This document shows, in pieces, positions 7,857 to 19,705 of a stretch of 41,912 nucleotides of DNA (positions within the stretch are counted from its first letter, which is position 1; each line of letters begins with the position of its first letter). The DNA comes from Desulfuromonas sp. (GTDB lineage Bacteria > Desulfobacterota > Desulfuromonadia > Desulfuromonadales > SZUA-401): contig PKUI01000204.1 of assembly GCA_002869605.1 (NCBI GenBank), positions 1 to 41,912 of the forward strand. The letters are read 5' to 3'. The position numbers and the translations under genes are program-made. A model generated the notes under the pieces. The model was not told the DNA's origin. It saw only the letters and a program-made list of their open reading frames with translations, and made no database searches.

Positions 7857-10800
7857 CTAACCCTTTGCTTTCCAGCGCACCCGGTCACGCCATTCCGGAA
7901 CATCCTCGGCCGGCAACGGCCGGGCGATATAAAATCCCTGCGCCTCGTCGCACCCGAGCTCGGCCAGGGCATCGAGCGTTTCAGCGTTCTCCACCCCTTC
8001 TGCGACCACCCGCAAACCGAGATTGTGCGCCAGGTTGACCGTCGAACTGACCAGGTTCATATCGACCTCGTTACTCACCATCGGGGATACGAAACTGCGA
8101 TCGACCTTCAGGGTCTGCAGCGGCAAACGTTTCAGTAGCGACAACGAAGAATACCCGGTCCCGAAATCATCGATGGAAAGACTGATGCCCATGCTGTGGA
8201 AACGGTTCAGGACCGTTTCGGCATGATCAGGGTCATGGAACAGCGCGGTTTCGGTGAGTTCGAACTCAAGGTTCCCAGGCGTGACCCGATATTTCTGCAC
8301 CAACCGCTCAACCGTCTGCACCAGCTCTTCATCCATGAGCATGCGCGGCGAGATGTTGACCGCCATGGTGACGTGGAACCCTTCGTCGGCCCAGCTACGC
8401 CAGCGCCTGAGCGCCTGTTCAAGCACCTCGTGCGTCAACGGCACAATCAACGCACCGAGTTCCGCATAGGGAATGAATTCATTGGGCGGGATCAGCCCGC
8501 GCAACGGGTGCTGCCAACGCACCAGAGCCTCGAAGCCGACCAACGCTTCGGTCTGCAAGTCGATCTTCGGCTGGAAATACAGCACCAGCTGACCGTCACG
8601 GATGGCTCCCCCCAACTCGGAGAACAGCGCCAGCCTCTCCGGGGTATTGGGGTCGTTGTCGGCATCGTACAGTCGATAGCCACGGACGTCGCTTTTGGCC
8701 TGGTACATGGCCACGTCGGCACAACGCAGCAACGTCGAGACACTGTTGCCGTGCTCGGGAAAGCAGCTGATCCCGATACTGCCGCTGATCTCGACATGCA
8801 ACCCCTCGAGTTCGAACGGCTGCTTGATCAGGCGCAGCAGCTCCGCGGCGAGTTGCTGCGGACGGCGCGGCACGTCAAACAGCGGCACCAGCACCGCAAA
8901 CTCGTCCCCTCCCAGCCGCACCAGCTGATAGCTCTCCCCCTTGAGATAACTCGACAGGCGCAACCCCAACTGCTTGAGCAGCACATCACCGGCGTGGTGA
9001 CCGAGGCTGTCATTGACATCCTTGAAACGATCGAGGTCGATCAGCAGCAGCGCCATCCGGCCAGTATCCACGAGCCGTCGATCAAGCGCCTCCTCGGCCA
9101 CTCTTTTCAGCCAGTAACGGTTCGGCAGACCGGTGAGGCTGTCATGGTTTGCCATGTACTCAAGGGTCTCCAGCTGCCGTTTGCGTTCAGACACGTCACG
9201 CCGCGTCCCCCACATCCGGATCAACCTTCCATCCTCGACCGTTCCGACCAGAGACGTCGCCAGCCAGATTTCGCGCCCCTCGCGGTCATACTGGCGGGTC
9301 TCTATGTCGCTGACCCGGTAGCCCCCTTCAACAAAGGCGATCACCACCTCACGGATACTGTCCGGATCATAATATTCCATGGAGTAACGACCGACCATCT
9401 GCTCCGCCAAATCGAAACCATACAGGCGCGCGAACTCCTCGTTGCACTCGGAAACCTTGACATTCTCGATGATGTATTCGAGCTGCTCCCCGACGGGAAG
9501 GGCGAGTGGCATCGGCGGCTCAATGTCGGCACGGAAGATCCCTTCGGTGCTGTTAGCGACAAACGCCTGATAGCGGTCCTCGCTCTGCCGCAGCGCCATC
9601 TCGGCCGCCTTGAGATCGGTGATGTCGCGCACCACCAGCAACAGCAGCGGCTCCTCCGAGAGCTGCACGCTACGTGAGCTGAGCAGGCCGATACGCAGGC
9701 TGCCGTCCTGCATGCAGAATGTGGCTTCCATGTTGTTGATCACCCCGCCCCGTTCCAGTTCACGGTAAAAGAGCTCACGATCAGACAGGTCGTGCCACAG
9801 ACCAATATCCAGGGAGCTCCCCCCAACCACTTGGTCATGGGTGTAGCCGGTCAGGTCACAAAACCCCTGGTTGACTCCGACAATCTGTTTTTCGTCAGGC
9901 TGGACCAACAGCATGGCATCGGGGCTGGTGTCGAAGATCGAACGGAACCGTTCCTCACTCTCGCGCAGGGCCAGCTCGGTCTGTTTAAGCTCCGTAATAT
10001 CGTGTCCTTCGGGGACAAGATAGATCGTCTTTCCCTGTTCAAACACCGGCTTCAGGGAAAAATCAATGATCCGCTCTTCACCATTGCGATCGACATGCGC
10101 CGCCTCGAAAGCGACCGACTTCCCTGTGGCGGCTTCTTCGATCGCCATGCGTAAACGCTCGGCCTGTTGCTCTGAATGGTTCCACCAGGGGGTCTCCCAG
10201 AACAGCTTGCCGAACACCTCCTCCTCACGTGCGCCAATCATTTCAAGCGCCGTACCGTTGGCGCGCAGCAGAACCCCCTCCGGGCTGAGCAACCCGCTAA
10301 GCTCCATGGTGTTTTCAAAAATCGCCCGCAACCGACGCTCGCTGTCAAGCAGCTCTTCGTCCCGCTTGATCAGTTCGAGCTCGGCGGAAGCCCGCGAGGC
10401 GAAAATACGTGTCAGGTTTTCAATCTGCCGAAGCTCCTGGAGCGGTTGCCTGTAGAACACCGCCAGCACCCCAAGGACCTTCCCCCGGCTGTCGAGCAAC
10501 GGAGCACCGACGTAGGCAGTGGCTCCCATCTCCGCCAGCAGCCGGTCATCGGGAAACGACTGTTGAACCTTGTCCGGATATGAGCAGAGCCCATCCCGGG
10601 CAACCCTCTCGTTCGGAGTCCCGGTCAGTTCATAGCAAACATTCTCGTTTACTGCGCCGTCGGCCCAGACCGCGCGTGTGCAGATCGTATCCGGAGCATC
10701 GGGGCTATTGGTGCCAACCATCGCGGCATCGGCATCGAGAGCTTCGGCCAGATGCTTGACCAAGGCGACGAACAGGGTCTCTCCGGCTGCGGGTGAAACC

Positions 10801-11246
10801 CCGCGCGCTAAAGCCAGCACATGTTCTTCGAGACGCTTGCGCGGGGTTATATCAAGCATGACCCCGACCAGCCCTTCGACCTCTTCATCCTCGGAAAACA
10901 TCACCGACTTGTGAAAAATCACGTCCCGATCGCTTCCGTCGGCTGCATGCACCTTGGTCTCGTAGATCTGCACCCCGCCCGACTCCATCAACTCCATGTC
11001 GGCCCGGTGATAGACATCGGCCAACTCCCGGGGAGCTACGCCGTAGACTGTTTGACCGATGATCTGTTCCCGGGAGGCACCGACAAACTGGCAGAAAGCG
11101 TCGTTACATCCACGGTAGACACCCTGGCGGTCTTTGCAAAAAACCGGTGCGGGAATGCTGTCAAGTACCTTCTGCAGGCGAAGCTCAGGGTCTCCCCCGG
11201 CGCTTTGCCCCTGCTCCCCCCGGTTGGTTTCTGTCGTGTTATTCAA
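7857..11246 (-). CDS. PAS/GAF-regulated GGDEF-EAL protein (c-di-GMP metabolism)
   Basis: This product of about 1129 residues has the following order: PAS with PAC (about 22-140), GAF (145-300), three further PAS domains (about 305-420, 425-555, 560-700), GGDEF (715-870) and EAL (885-1125). The GGDEF motif is intact (RLGGDEFAVL), so cyclase activity is possible. No RxxD inhibitory site lies at the usual place before it (SYQLVRLGG). The EAL domain keeps FEALVRWQHP, ELTETAL, DDFGTGYSSL and VAEGVEN, all expected of an active phosphodiesterase. There is no membrane segment, so it is a cytosolic sensor. The start chosen is TTG 11246 behind GAGGAG; an upstream TTG at 11270 lacks a ribosome site. It follows acnA by 30 bases on the same strand with no terminator between. 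Confidence 0.92.
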   Translation of the reverse strand: MNNTTETNRGEQGQSAGGDPELRLQKVLDSIPAPVFCKDRQGVYRGCNDAFCQFVGASREQIIGQTVYGVAPRELADVYHRADMELMESGGVQIYETKVHAADGSDRDVIFHKSVMFSEDEEVEGLVGVMLDITPRKRLEEHVLALARGVSPAAGETLFVALVKHLAEALDADAAMVGTNSPDAPDTICTRAVWADGAVNENVCYELTGTPNERVARDGLCSYPDKVQQSFPDDRLLAEMGATAYVGAPLLDSRGKVLGVLAVFYRQPLQELRQIENLTRIFASRASAELELIKRDEELLDSERRLRAIFENTMELSGLLSPEGVLLRANGTALEMIGAREEEVFGKLFWETPWWNHSEQQAERLRMAIEEAATGKSVAFEAAHVDRNGEERIIDFSLKPVFEQGKTIYLVPEGHDITELKQTELALRESEERFRSIFDTSPDAMLLVQPDEKQIVGVNQGFCDLTGYTHDQVVGGSSLDIGLWHDLSDRELFYRELERGGVINNMEATFCMQDGSLRIGLLSSRSVQLSEEPLLLLVVRDITDLKAAEMALRQSEDRYQAFVANSTEGIFRADIEPPMPLALPVGEQLEYIIENVKVSECNEEFARLYGFDLAEQMVGRYSMEYYDPDSIREVVIAFVEGGYRVSDIETRQYDREGREIWLATSLVGTVEDGRLIRMWGTRRDVSERKRQLETLEYMANHDSLTGLPNRYWLKRVAEEALDRRLVDTGRMALLLIDLDRFKDVNDSLGHHAGDVLLKQLGLRLSSYLKGESYQLVRLGGDEFAVLVPLFDVPRRPQQLAAELLRLIKQPFELEGLHVEISGSIGISCFPEHGNSVSTLLRCADVAMYQAKSDVRGYRLYDADNDPNTPERLALFSELGGAIRDGQLVLYFQPKIDLQTEALVGFEALVRWQHPLRGLIPPNEFIPYAELGALIVPLTHEVLEQALRRWRSWADEGFHVTMAVNISPRMLMDEELVQTVERLVQKYRVTPGNLEFELTETALFHDPDHAETVLNRFHSMGISLSIDDFGTGYSSLSLLKRLPLQTLKVDRSFVSPMVSNEVDMNLVSSTVNLAHNLGLRVVAEGVENAETLDALAELGCDEAQGFYIARPLPAEDVPEWRDRVRWKAKG

Positions 11247-11276
11247 GTCATCTCCTCGGTTCTTCAACAAGGTTGT

Positions 11277-13940
<2,664 letters not shown>

Positions 13941-13971
13941 GGCTCTCTCCTTGGGATTTCAATGCACCCCT

Positions 13972-13999
13972 ATTCTAGCACACCGTCTGACGGCTGCAG
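13972..13999 (-). promoter_or_regulatory. Possible promoter of acnA
   Basis: On the minus strand, TAGAAT (13972-13977) lies 16 bases after CTGCAG (13994-13999), about 31 bases upstream of the acnA ATG. The -10 element is good and the -35 element weak. Confidence 0.35.
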
Positions 14000-14013
14000 C
14001 ACTGCAACTCAAC

Positions 14014-14042
14014 TTGAAAAAGCCTGTCTCTTCTGCTATTTA
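14014..14042 (+). promoter_or_regulatory. Sigma70 promoter of mscS
   Basis: TTGAAA (14014-14019), a 17-base spacer and TATTTA (14037-14042) precede the AAGGAGG ribosome site and the ATG at 14069. The leader would be about 20 bases. Confidence 0.6.
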
Positions 14043-14068
14043 GTGGGCACCCGCAAGGAGGGGCCATT

Positions 14069-15181
14069 ATGCAGGAATTTCTCGATCTACTCGATAAAAC
14101 CTTCCTCGGCACCAGCATCGGCCAGTTTGCCGGTGCGCTTGCCGCCCTGATCATCGCGCTACTGGCGCGCAAGATGCTGGCGCACTTCTTCGCCCGCATC
14201 ATGCAACCTCTGACCCGTCGCACCGCCTCCGACTACGACGACCTGTTCGTACACTGCCTGCAAAAACCGCTGGAGTTCCTGGTTTTCACAGCCGGACTGT
14301 TCGTGGCCGTCGCGCTTTTGGCGTTGCCGGAGGAACCGATCAACCTCAGGCTGTTTTCCCAGGCATTGCTCAAACTGATGGTCACCGGCGGGGTCGCCTG
14401 GATCTTCTTCAACCTGACCAACCTGATCGACACCTTCCTCTTACGATGGGCCGAAAAAACCGAGTCCTCGCTCGACGACCACCTGCTGCCATTTATCCGC
14501 AAGAGCCTCAAGGTCTTCATCATCGTCATTGCGGCGATCATGGCGATCCAGAATCTTGGCTATTCGATTTCCGGTCTGCTCGCCTCCCTCGGCATCGGCG
14601 GCCTGGCGGTAGCGTTGGCCGCCAAGGACACCCTCTCCAACATCTTCGGATCGCTGATGATCATCCTCGACCGACCGTTCAAGATCGGCGACTGGGTCAA
14701 GACCGGAGACATGGAAGGAACCATCGAGGAGATCGGCTTCCGCTCCACCAAGATCCGCACCTTCGCCAAGACCCTGATCACCGTGCCGAACAACATTATC
14801 GCCAATCTCTCGGTCAACAACTTCAGCCGCATGCCGAAGCGACGCATCAAGCTCAACGTCGGCGTCAGCTATGCCACCAGTCCAGAGCAGATGCGTATTG
14901 CGGTGCAGAAGATCCGCGACATGCTCACCGCACACCCGGCCATCGACCAGGAATTCTTCCTGGTCAACTTCACCGAATTCGGCGCCAGCTCGCTCGACAT
15001 AATGGTCTACTGCTTTACGGTAACCACCGTTTGGGGGGAATATCTCGACGCCCGGCAGGACGTGCACCTGAAGATCATGGAGATCCTCGAAGGGATGGGA
15101 CTGGAGATCGCCTTCCCGAGCCGCACCGTCTACCTGCAGCACGAGAGCTCCGAAACCGTGCGCATACCCGGAAGCGACTGA
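14069..15181 (+). CDS. MscS-family mechanosensitive channel
   Basis: This 370-residue inner-membrane protein would release solutes when membrane tension rises. Membrane segments lie at about 18-35, 65-88, 98-122, 148-165 and the pore helix at 168-195. The pore-lining TM3 shows the Gly/Ala pattern GLLASLGIGGLAVALAAKD. The MscS beta domain follows (DRPFKIGDWVKTGDMEGTIEEIG, then ITVPNNIIANLSVNNFS). The C-terminal vestibule domain spans 245-350. It has two more N-terminal spans than E. coli MscS (286 residues), like YnaI/MscM-type members. The start has a strong AAGGAGG site and its own promoter. It ends convergently with the Lon-like gene. Confidence 0.92.
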   Translation: MQEFLDLLDKTFLGTSIGQFAGALAALIIALLARKMLAHFFARIMQPLTRRTASDYDDLFVHCLQKPLEFLVFTAGLFVAVALLALPEEPINLRLFSQALLKLMVTGGVAWIFFNLTNLIDTFLLRWAEKTESSLDDHLLPFIRKSLKVFIIVIAAIMAIQNLGYSISGLLASLGIGGLAVALAAKDTLSNIFGSLMIILDRPFKIGDWVKTGDMEGTIEEIGFRSTKIRTFAKTLITVPNNIIANLSVNNFSRMPKRRIKLNVGVSYATSPEQMRIAVQKIRDMLTAHPAIDQEFFLVNFTEFGASSLDIMVYCFTVTTVWGEYLDARQDVHLKIMEILEGMGLEIAFPSRTVYLQHESSETVRIPGSD

Positions 15182-15185
15182 AAGC

Positions 15186-15225
15186 ACGGCGTGGCGTACA
15201 GCGCGGGGTGCTCACGCCACGCCGT
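15186..15225. terminator. 12-bp hairpin between convergent mscS and lon-like genes
   Basis: ACGGCGTGGCGT (15186-15197) pairs perfectly with ACGCCACGCCGT (15214-15225) across a 16-base loop. The right arm includes the last codons of the Lon-like gene. There is no U tract on either strand, so its terminator function is uncertain. Confidence 0.45.
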
Positions 15226-18200
15226 TGACCGTCCCTGGATCTTCCGCGGACGCGGCCTCGCGCTCAAAGAGGGTAGACAGACTCCCCTTATGTTCCCCTT
15301 GTGAAACCAGACGTGCTATCACCCCGACCCGGCGGCGCACCTCGCTTTCGACCTCGTTACGCAATTCACGTTCGAGTTTCTCGACCCGCCCGTCGCTGTT
15401 CATTTCCCCCGCGGCATGCTGCTGCAGGCTCTGCTCCAGACGCAGCAGATGGTAGCGCTCAAAGCGCTGCCGCTGCAGAGCGCTGACCTGGACCACTTCC
15501 GGCACCAGCGCCGAGAAGGAGCGGACCCCGCGGATGTCACGCCCGGCGAGGCGATACGCCTCAAGGACTTCCGGCTCGATATCGTGATAGTTCTGTTGCG
15601 GCATGTACATGCGCGGCAGGTACTGCAGCACCTTCTCGGCCTTCTTGCGGTGACCGCCGATGATCACCGATGCCCCGACCTCGCCGCTCTGCGCGCCCTT
15701 GATCCACGGTGCGCCGGTAATGCCAAAGTCGTTGAACACCGGCAACTGCAGCAGTACTGAGAGGGTGTTGATGGCCAGGGCAAAACCGGCCGAGGGGCCG
15801 CCGACACTGTACGACGCCGAGAGCATCTGATGGTGAACGGTGTAGCCGTCGAGGTAGTCGCCGAGCAGACGGGTGACATTTAATTCCGGGCACAACGCCT
15901 GCAAATAGTTCTCGACCAGGGTCAACGCCTCCTGGGCGCTCTGGCGGGTCATCTGCACCGCCATGTCGAGTTCGGCGGCTCCCGGCGCGGTGGTCGAAAC
16001 CGCCCCGGTCACCAGCAACCGTTCGGGGAACATACGGTACACCAGGCTGGTGGCGATCGGCAGCAGCATGCCGGCGGTCTCGTTGGCACCGACGCCGACC
16101 ACGAAGCCAACCTGCGGTTCCCGGGAAAGCTCGGTCTCGAGGAACTCCTCGAGCTGCTGCTTCCCCTTGCGCATCGGGCTCTCAGCCAGCTGGCTGCGCG
16201 CCGCCTGCAGGTGCCAACGCGTTACCGGGTAGTGCCCCTCCTCGTAGGCCGCCCGCAGGCGCAACGCGATCTCGTCGAGAACCTCGAGCAGCCCTTCCTC
16301 ACCGTGACGGGCGCGCATCGCCAGGTGTGGTGTCACCGCTCCCCCCTCGAGCAGCCCGAGCAGGGTCTTGTAGTTGAATCGCACGAAGCGGCTGCGGTCC
16401 TCGTCGCTCCCCTTGACCACCCGTAGCAGCTTGCTGAGAACCTCGATTTCGGTGCTGCGCAGACTGCGCACCTTCTCGGCAAAGGCGGTGAAATCGGCCG
16501 GGGTCTCGCACAGGTTCTGCGCCACCCGCACCATCTCCTCGTAGTCGAGCCCATCAATCAACGGGATGTCGCGCATCTCCTTGCCCATGATGCGCACCGC
16601 GTCCTCCTCGCGCAGGTGCCCGGTCACGTTGAGCACCTTGAGCCGCTTGGAACGGATCAGCGCCGGATCGATGATATCGAGGCGGTTGGTGGTCAGCACC
16701 GTGAACACCCTTGAGAGCGGCGACTCGCCGTCGATGATCGAGAGAAACTTGTTGGTCACCTTGTCGTAGGGGCTCCCCCCTTGCGTCGAGCGGCGCGGCG
16801 CCACCGCGTCCCCCTCGTCGAAGAAGACCATCGCCGGGCTGAGCATCTTGGCAATATCGTAGACCCGCTCAAGATTTTCGACCATCCCCTCGAGCGGCTG
16901 CGACGGGTCGCTGAGGTCGTTGAGCTTGACCACCAGATCCTGCACTTCGCGGTTATCACCAAGCCAGGCGCGGACCATAAAGGTCTTGCCCGAGCCGGGG
17001 GGGCCGGTCAGCACCACCCCCTTTTCGTCACTGATGTTGTAGAACAGCGCGTTGTTGGCCATCTCGGAGAACTCGTTCTTGATGCCGCCGATATACTCCT
17101 CCCAACGCACGTTGCGCTCCATCTGCCCGACCAGCTTCTTGTACAGGGAACCGTAGACATTGCGCGCCACCGCCTTGAGGGCGTTACGCACCAGCATCTG
17201 GTCGCAGAGGTCTCCGGGACGGTAGCCCCCCTTGATGGCGATCAACGAATCGATCAGGCGGCGCACGTAGGCCGGGGTGATGCGCAGGCTCCGTTCGCGG
17301 AAGATCGGGTAGAGCCGCTTGACGCTGTCATCGAGGACCGCCTCGGGGAGCACCCGCTCCTGCCCACTGAGGCCGAAGCGGAAGTTATTGCGGCGCAGCT
17401 CGCGGCGCACCACCTCGCGCAGGTTCTGCGGTTCGTCCCACAGCTCGCCGACATCGATGACCAGTCCGCGCTCAACGAAGCGCCGGTAGATCGACGGATC
17501 GAACAGCTCCGGCTGGTCGCTGGTGGCGATCAGCAGGCAGTCGCGGCGACCGTAGACGATTTCGTCGAGGATGATGTTGGAGGTGTCGATCAGCGTCCCC
17601 TGCTGTCCCTTGGCGGTACTCATCTGCTCGGGGCGCCCGAAGGCCGAATGCGCCTCTTCGAGGTGACGAATGGCGGTGCGACGCGAATCGCCCATCGCCT
17701 TGCGCAGGAAGTTGCCCGGCTCCCCCGACCAGGCGGTCTGGTAGTCGTTGGGAGTAACCACCGCGTAATCGATCAGCACCCCCTGCTCTTCGAGCACCGA
17801 CAACGCCTGTCCGATCCGCTCACGGAACAGGTACTTGACCAGCGGCAGGCGCGAAATCAGCCGCAGTCGCTCCACCTTACGGCGCCGCTCGATGCGTACC
17901 GCCAGCTCCGGGTCGACATCCTCTAGGCTGCGCCAGATCGGCTGGTCGGCCAGCACCTCGGCACGTTTGGCATTGAGGTCAAGCTTGGGACGCACCTCGG
18001 GGCGGAAAATCGCCTCTTCGATCGCCTGGCTCACCGTGGCGCTCTTGCCGCTGCCGCTACCGCCGATCACCAGTACCAGCGGTGCGCGTGGCACCTCCGG
18101 ATCTTCGGTGTACTCCTTGAGAATATGGGCATGGTAGAGGCGGTCAAAGATACGCAGCAGCTTTTCGGGAACAAAGATATCCGAGGTCCGCTTCTCGAGC

Positions 18201-18550
18201 AGATCAACCAGGTACTGGTAATCATGCCAGTCGAGCTCGCGCTGCAGGATCTTTTCCCAGGCGGCACGGGCGTTCTGCGACCCGGCAACCTCGAAGCGCT
18301 TGCGCCAATCATTGAGCTGCTCCGGGTCTTGCAGTAGTTGAAACTTCCTTTCGCGGGGTACCAGCAGACGCCGCAGGCCGGCACGCAGCAGCGCCAGCGG
18401 AGTACGCTTCGGCACGAACTGGCGCAGACGTCGCAGCACGAAGAGTCGGATCTCGTAGCTCCACCCCTCCACCAGCGTCTCGATCTGGCGAATCCGCTTT
18501 TCAGACAGATGCACGTACACCGGGGTACGCGTCTTGCGCAGACCGTACAT
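15212..18550 (-). CDS. Tandem AAA+ ATPase fused to a Lon (S16) protease domain
   Basis: This is a 1112-residue cytosolic protein. A basic helical N-terminal region (1-150) precedes the first P-loop GGSGSGKS (163-170), with a Walker-B-like IILDE near 326-330. A second AAA+ module has TGPPGSGKT (515-523), Walker B MVFFDEGD (574-581) and a sensor TTNR (620-623). The C-terminal Lon-type domain has catalytic Ser920 in GGPSAG and the partner Lys969 or Lys970 in GGHRKKAEK. A charged coiled tail closes the protein. No Lon substrate-binding N-domain and no membrane segment are present, so it is neither classical LonA nor LonB. The ATG at 18550 follows AAAGGAG, 11 bases after the SPFH gene. The pairing suggests an ATP-driven protease working with a membrane scaffold, by analogy with FtsH and HflKC. 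Substrates are unknown. Confidence 0.88.
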   Translation of the reverse strand: MYGLRKTRTPVYVHLSEKRIRQIETLVEGWSYEIRLFVLRRLRQFVPKRTPLALLRAGLRRLLVPRERKFQLLQDPEQLNDWRKRFEVAGSQNARAAWEKILQRELDWHDYQYLVDLLEKRTSDIFVPEKLLRIFDRLYHAHILKEYTEDPEVPRAPLVLVIGGSGSGKSATVSQAIEEAIFRPEVRPKLDLNAKRAEVLADQPIWRSLEDVDPELAVRIERRRKVERLRLISRLPLVKYLFRERIGQALSVLEEQGVLIDYAVVTPNDYQTAWSGEPGNFLRKAMGDSRRTAIRHLEEAHSAFGRPEQMSTAKGQQGTLIDTSNIILDEIVYGRRDCLLIATSDQPELFDPSIYRRFVERGLVIDVGELWDEPQNLREVVRRELRRNNFRFGLSGQERVLPEAVLDDSVKRLYPIFRERSLRITPAYVRRLIDSLIAIKGGYRPGDLCDQMLVRNALKAVARNVYGSLYKKLVGQMERNVRWEEYIGGIKNEFSEMANNALFYNISDEKGVVLTGPPGSGKTFMVRAWLGDNREVQDLVVKLNDLSDPSQPLEGMVENLERVYDIAKMLSPAMVFFDEGDAVAPRRSTQGGSPYDKVTNKFLSIIDGESPLSRVFTVLTTNRLDIIDPALIRSKRLKVLNVTGHLREEDAVRIMGKEMRDIPLIDGLDYEEMVRVAQNLCETPADFTAFAEKVRSLRSTEIEVLSKLLRVVKGSDEDRSRFVRFNYKTLLGLLEGGAVTPHLAMRARHGEEGLLEVLDEIALRLRAAYEEGHYPVTRWHLQAARSQLAESPMRKGKQQLEEFLETELSREPQVGFVVGVGANETAGMLLPIATSLVYRMFPERLLVTGAVSTTAPGAAELDMAVQMTRQSAQEALTLVENYLQALCPELNVTRLLGDYLDGYTVHHQMLSASYSVGGPSAGFALAINTLSVLLQLPVFNDFGITGAPWIKGAQSGEVGASVIIGGHRKKAEKVLQYLPRMYMPQQNYHDIEPEVLEAYRLAGRDIRGVRSFSALVPEVVQVSALQRQRFERYHLLRLEQSLQQHAAGEMNSDGRVEKLERELRNEVESEVRRRVGVIARLVSQGEHKGSLSTLFEREAASAEDPGTVNGVA

Positions 18551-18561
18551 GCCTCGCTCCT

Positions 18562-19488
18562 TTACGGCTGGTCCGGCTTGTCTAGCTCCGGCAACACCAG
18601 CGACGGGGCGTTGCCGGTGTTGTTCAGGACGAAGGTATTCTGCCCCTGCTGATTCTTCTCGTAGGCGGTTGCCCATTTCTGCTGACTGAGAAACTCGAAC
18701 AGATAGCGGTCGCTGTCTTCCTTGAGATTCAGCGAGGAGCGGAACTCCCGGATCGACTCGCTGTAGGCCCGGTAGAGTTTACGGGTACGGCTCGCCTCGA
18801 GATCGGCGGCATAGTTCTCCGCCTCGGCGATCAACTCGCGGCGCTTTTTCTCTTCCGAGGCTTCGGCGAGTTTCTCCCCGAAGCGGGTGTCACGCAGTAC
18901 GAAGGAGACCACCTCGATGCCATACTTCTCCTCCAGGGTCGGCCCCTTCTGGTTGATGGGACGCTCCTTAAGGTCGGTGAAGATCTCCTCTTTGATTTCC
19001 TGACGCCTGGAGATCAGCTCATCGACATTGCGCCCCTGCATGACGTCCTTGACAATGCCGTCGAAATCGTTCTGCAGCAGGGTTTGGGGCGACTTGTTCT
19101 CGATCCCCCAGCGCTCCAGGTCACGGATGCGATAGGTGAGCATGGCGCTGGTGAGCAGCGCCACGTTACCGCGCGAGATGATGCGCTGCCCCTCCGGCAC
19201 CCCGCCGAGATGCAACTCCTGGTTCATCATCGGCACTTCGAGTTCGATCCGGGTGAAAAACGGCAGCCGCGCATGCCATCCGACATCTGCAACCACCTGG
19301 CGCTCTCCGGAAAGCCCCTCGAGCACCACGGCATAGTTGCGTCGTACCTTGTAGATGGTACGGGTCGCGTAAATCAGGGCAATCGACGCGTAAATCAACA
19401 CCCCGATCATCAGCACAGACAGAATCCGTTTCGACAGATTTTTAAGGCGGGCACGTTGCAGCAGGTGCATGCGTTGTTCGACTTCCAC
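18562..19488 (-). CDS. SPFH/prohibitin-family membrane protein (HflC-like)
   Basis: This 308-residue protein has a basic N-terminus, one membrane span at about residues 18-38 (ILSVLMIGVLIYASIALIY), and an SPFH/Band-7 domain at about 40-230 (NYAVVLEGLSGERQVVADVG, then TYRIRDLERWG). An Ala/Glu-rich helix follows (EASEEKKRRELIAEAENYAADLEA). The tail is disordered and Pro/Asn-rich. The positive-inside rule places the SPFH domain on the periplasmic side. HflK and HflC have this layout and form a cage around FtsH. The start chosen is GTG 19488 after GGGAAGGGA; ATG 19470 is the alternative. It is the first gene of a two-gene operon with the tandem-AAA/Lon protein, which suggests a scaffold or regulator role for that protease. 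Confidence 0.85.
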   Translation of the reverse strand: MEVEQRMHLLQRARLKNLSKRILSVLMIGVLIYASIALIYATRTIYKVRRNYAVVLEGLSGERQVVADVGWHARLPFFTRIELEVPMMNQELHLGGVPEGQRIISRGNVALLTSAMLTYRIRDLERWGIENKSPQTLLQNDFDGIVKDVMQGRNVDELISRRQEIKEEIFTDLKERPINQKGPTLEEKYGIEVVSFVLRDTRFGEKLAEASEEKKRRELIAEAENYAADLEASRTRKLYRAYSESIREFRSSLNLKEDSDRYLFEFLSQQKWATAYEKNQQGQNTFVLNNTGNAPSLVLPELDKPDQP

Positions 19489-19705
19489 GGCAGTCCCTTC
19501 CCACATTAGGATTAAAATAAAACATACCAGACATTCGGGCACTTACCGGCCTTTGGCGCAATTTACCCAAATCCAAACAGCGGTTTTTTATCCTCCCCAT
19601 AACAGGCAAAAATATAACCGGGTTTATGCAGTCAGGTTTGAACTGTAACGACGATTATGGTAGCGTTTCGCCACCTGCGCCGCGTGCGCAAAACAGGAGG
19701 CCGCC

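Noticed and set aside
8196..9677. A 493-codon open frame on the plus strand
   Set aside because: It is antisense to the PAS/GGDEF/EAL gene, has Gln/His/Arg-rich composition typical of reversed GC-rich coding DNA, and matches no family.
16781..17926. A 381-codon plus-strand frame
   Set aside because: It is antisense to the tandem-AAA/Lon gene, which has intact Walker and protease motifs.
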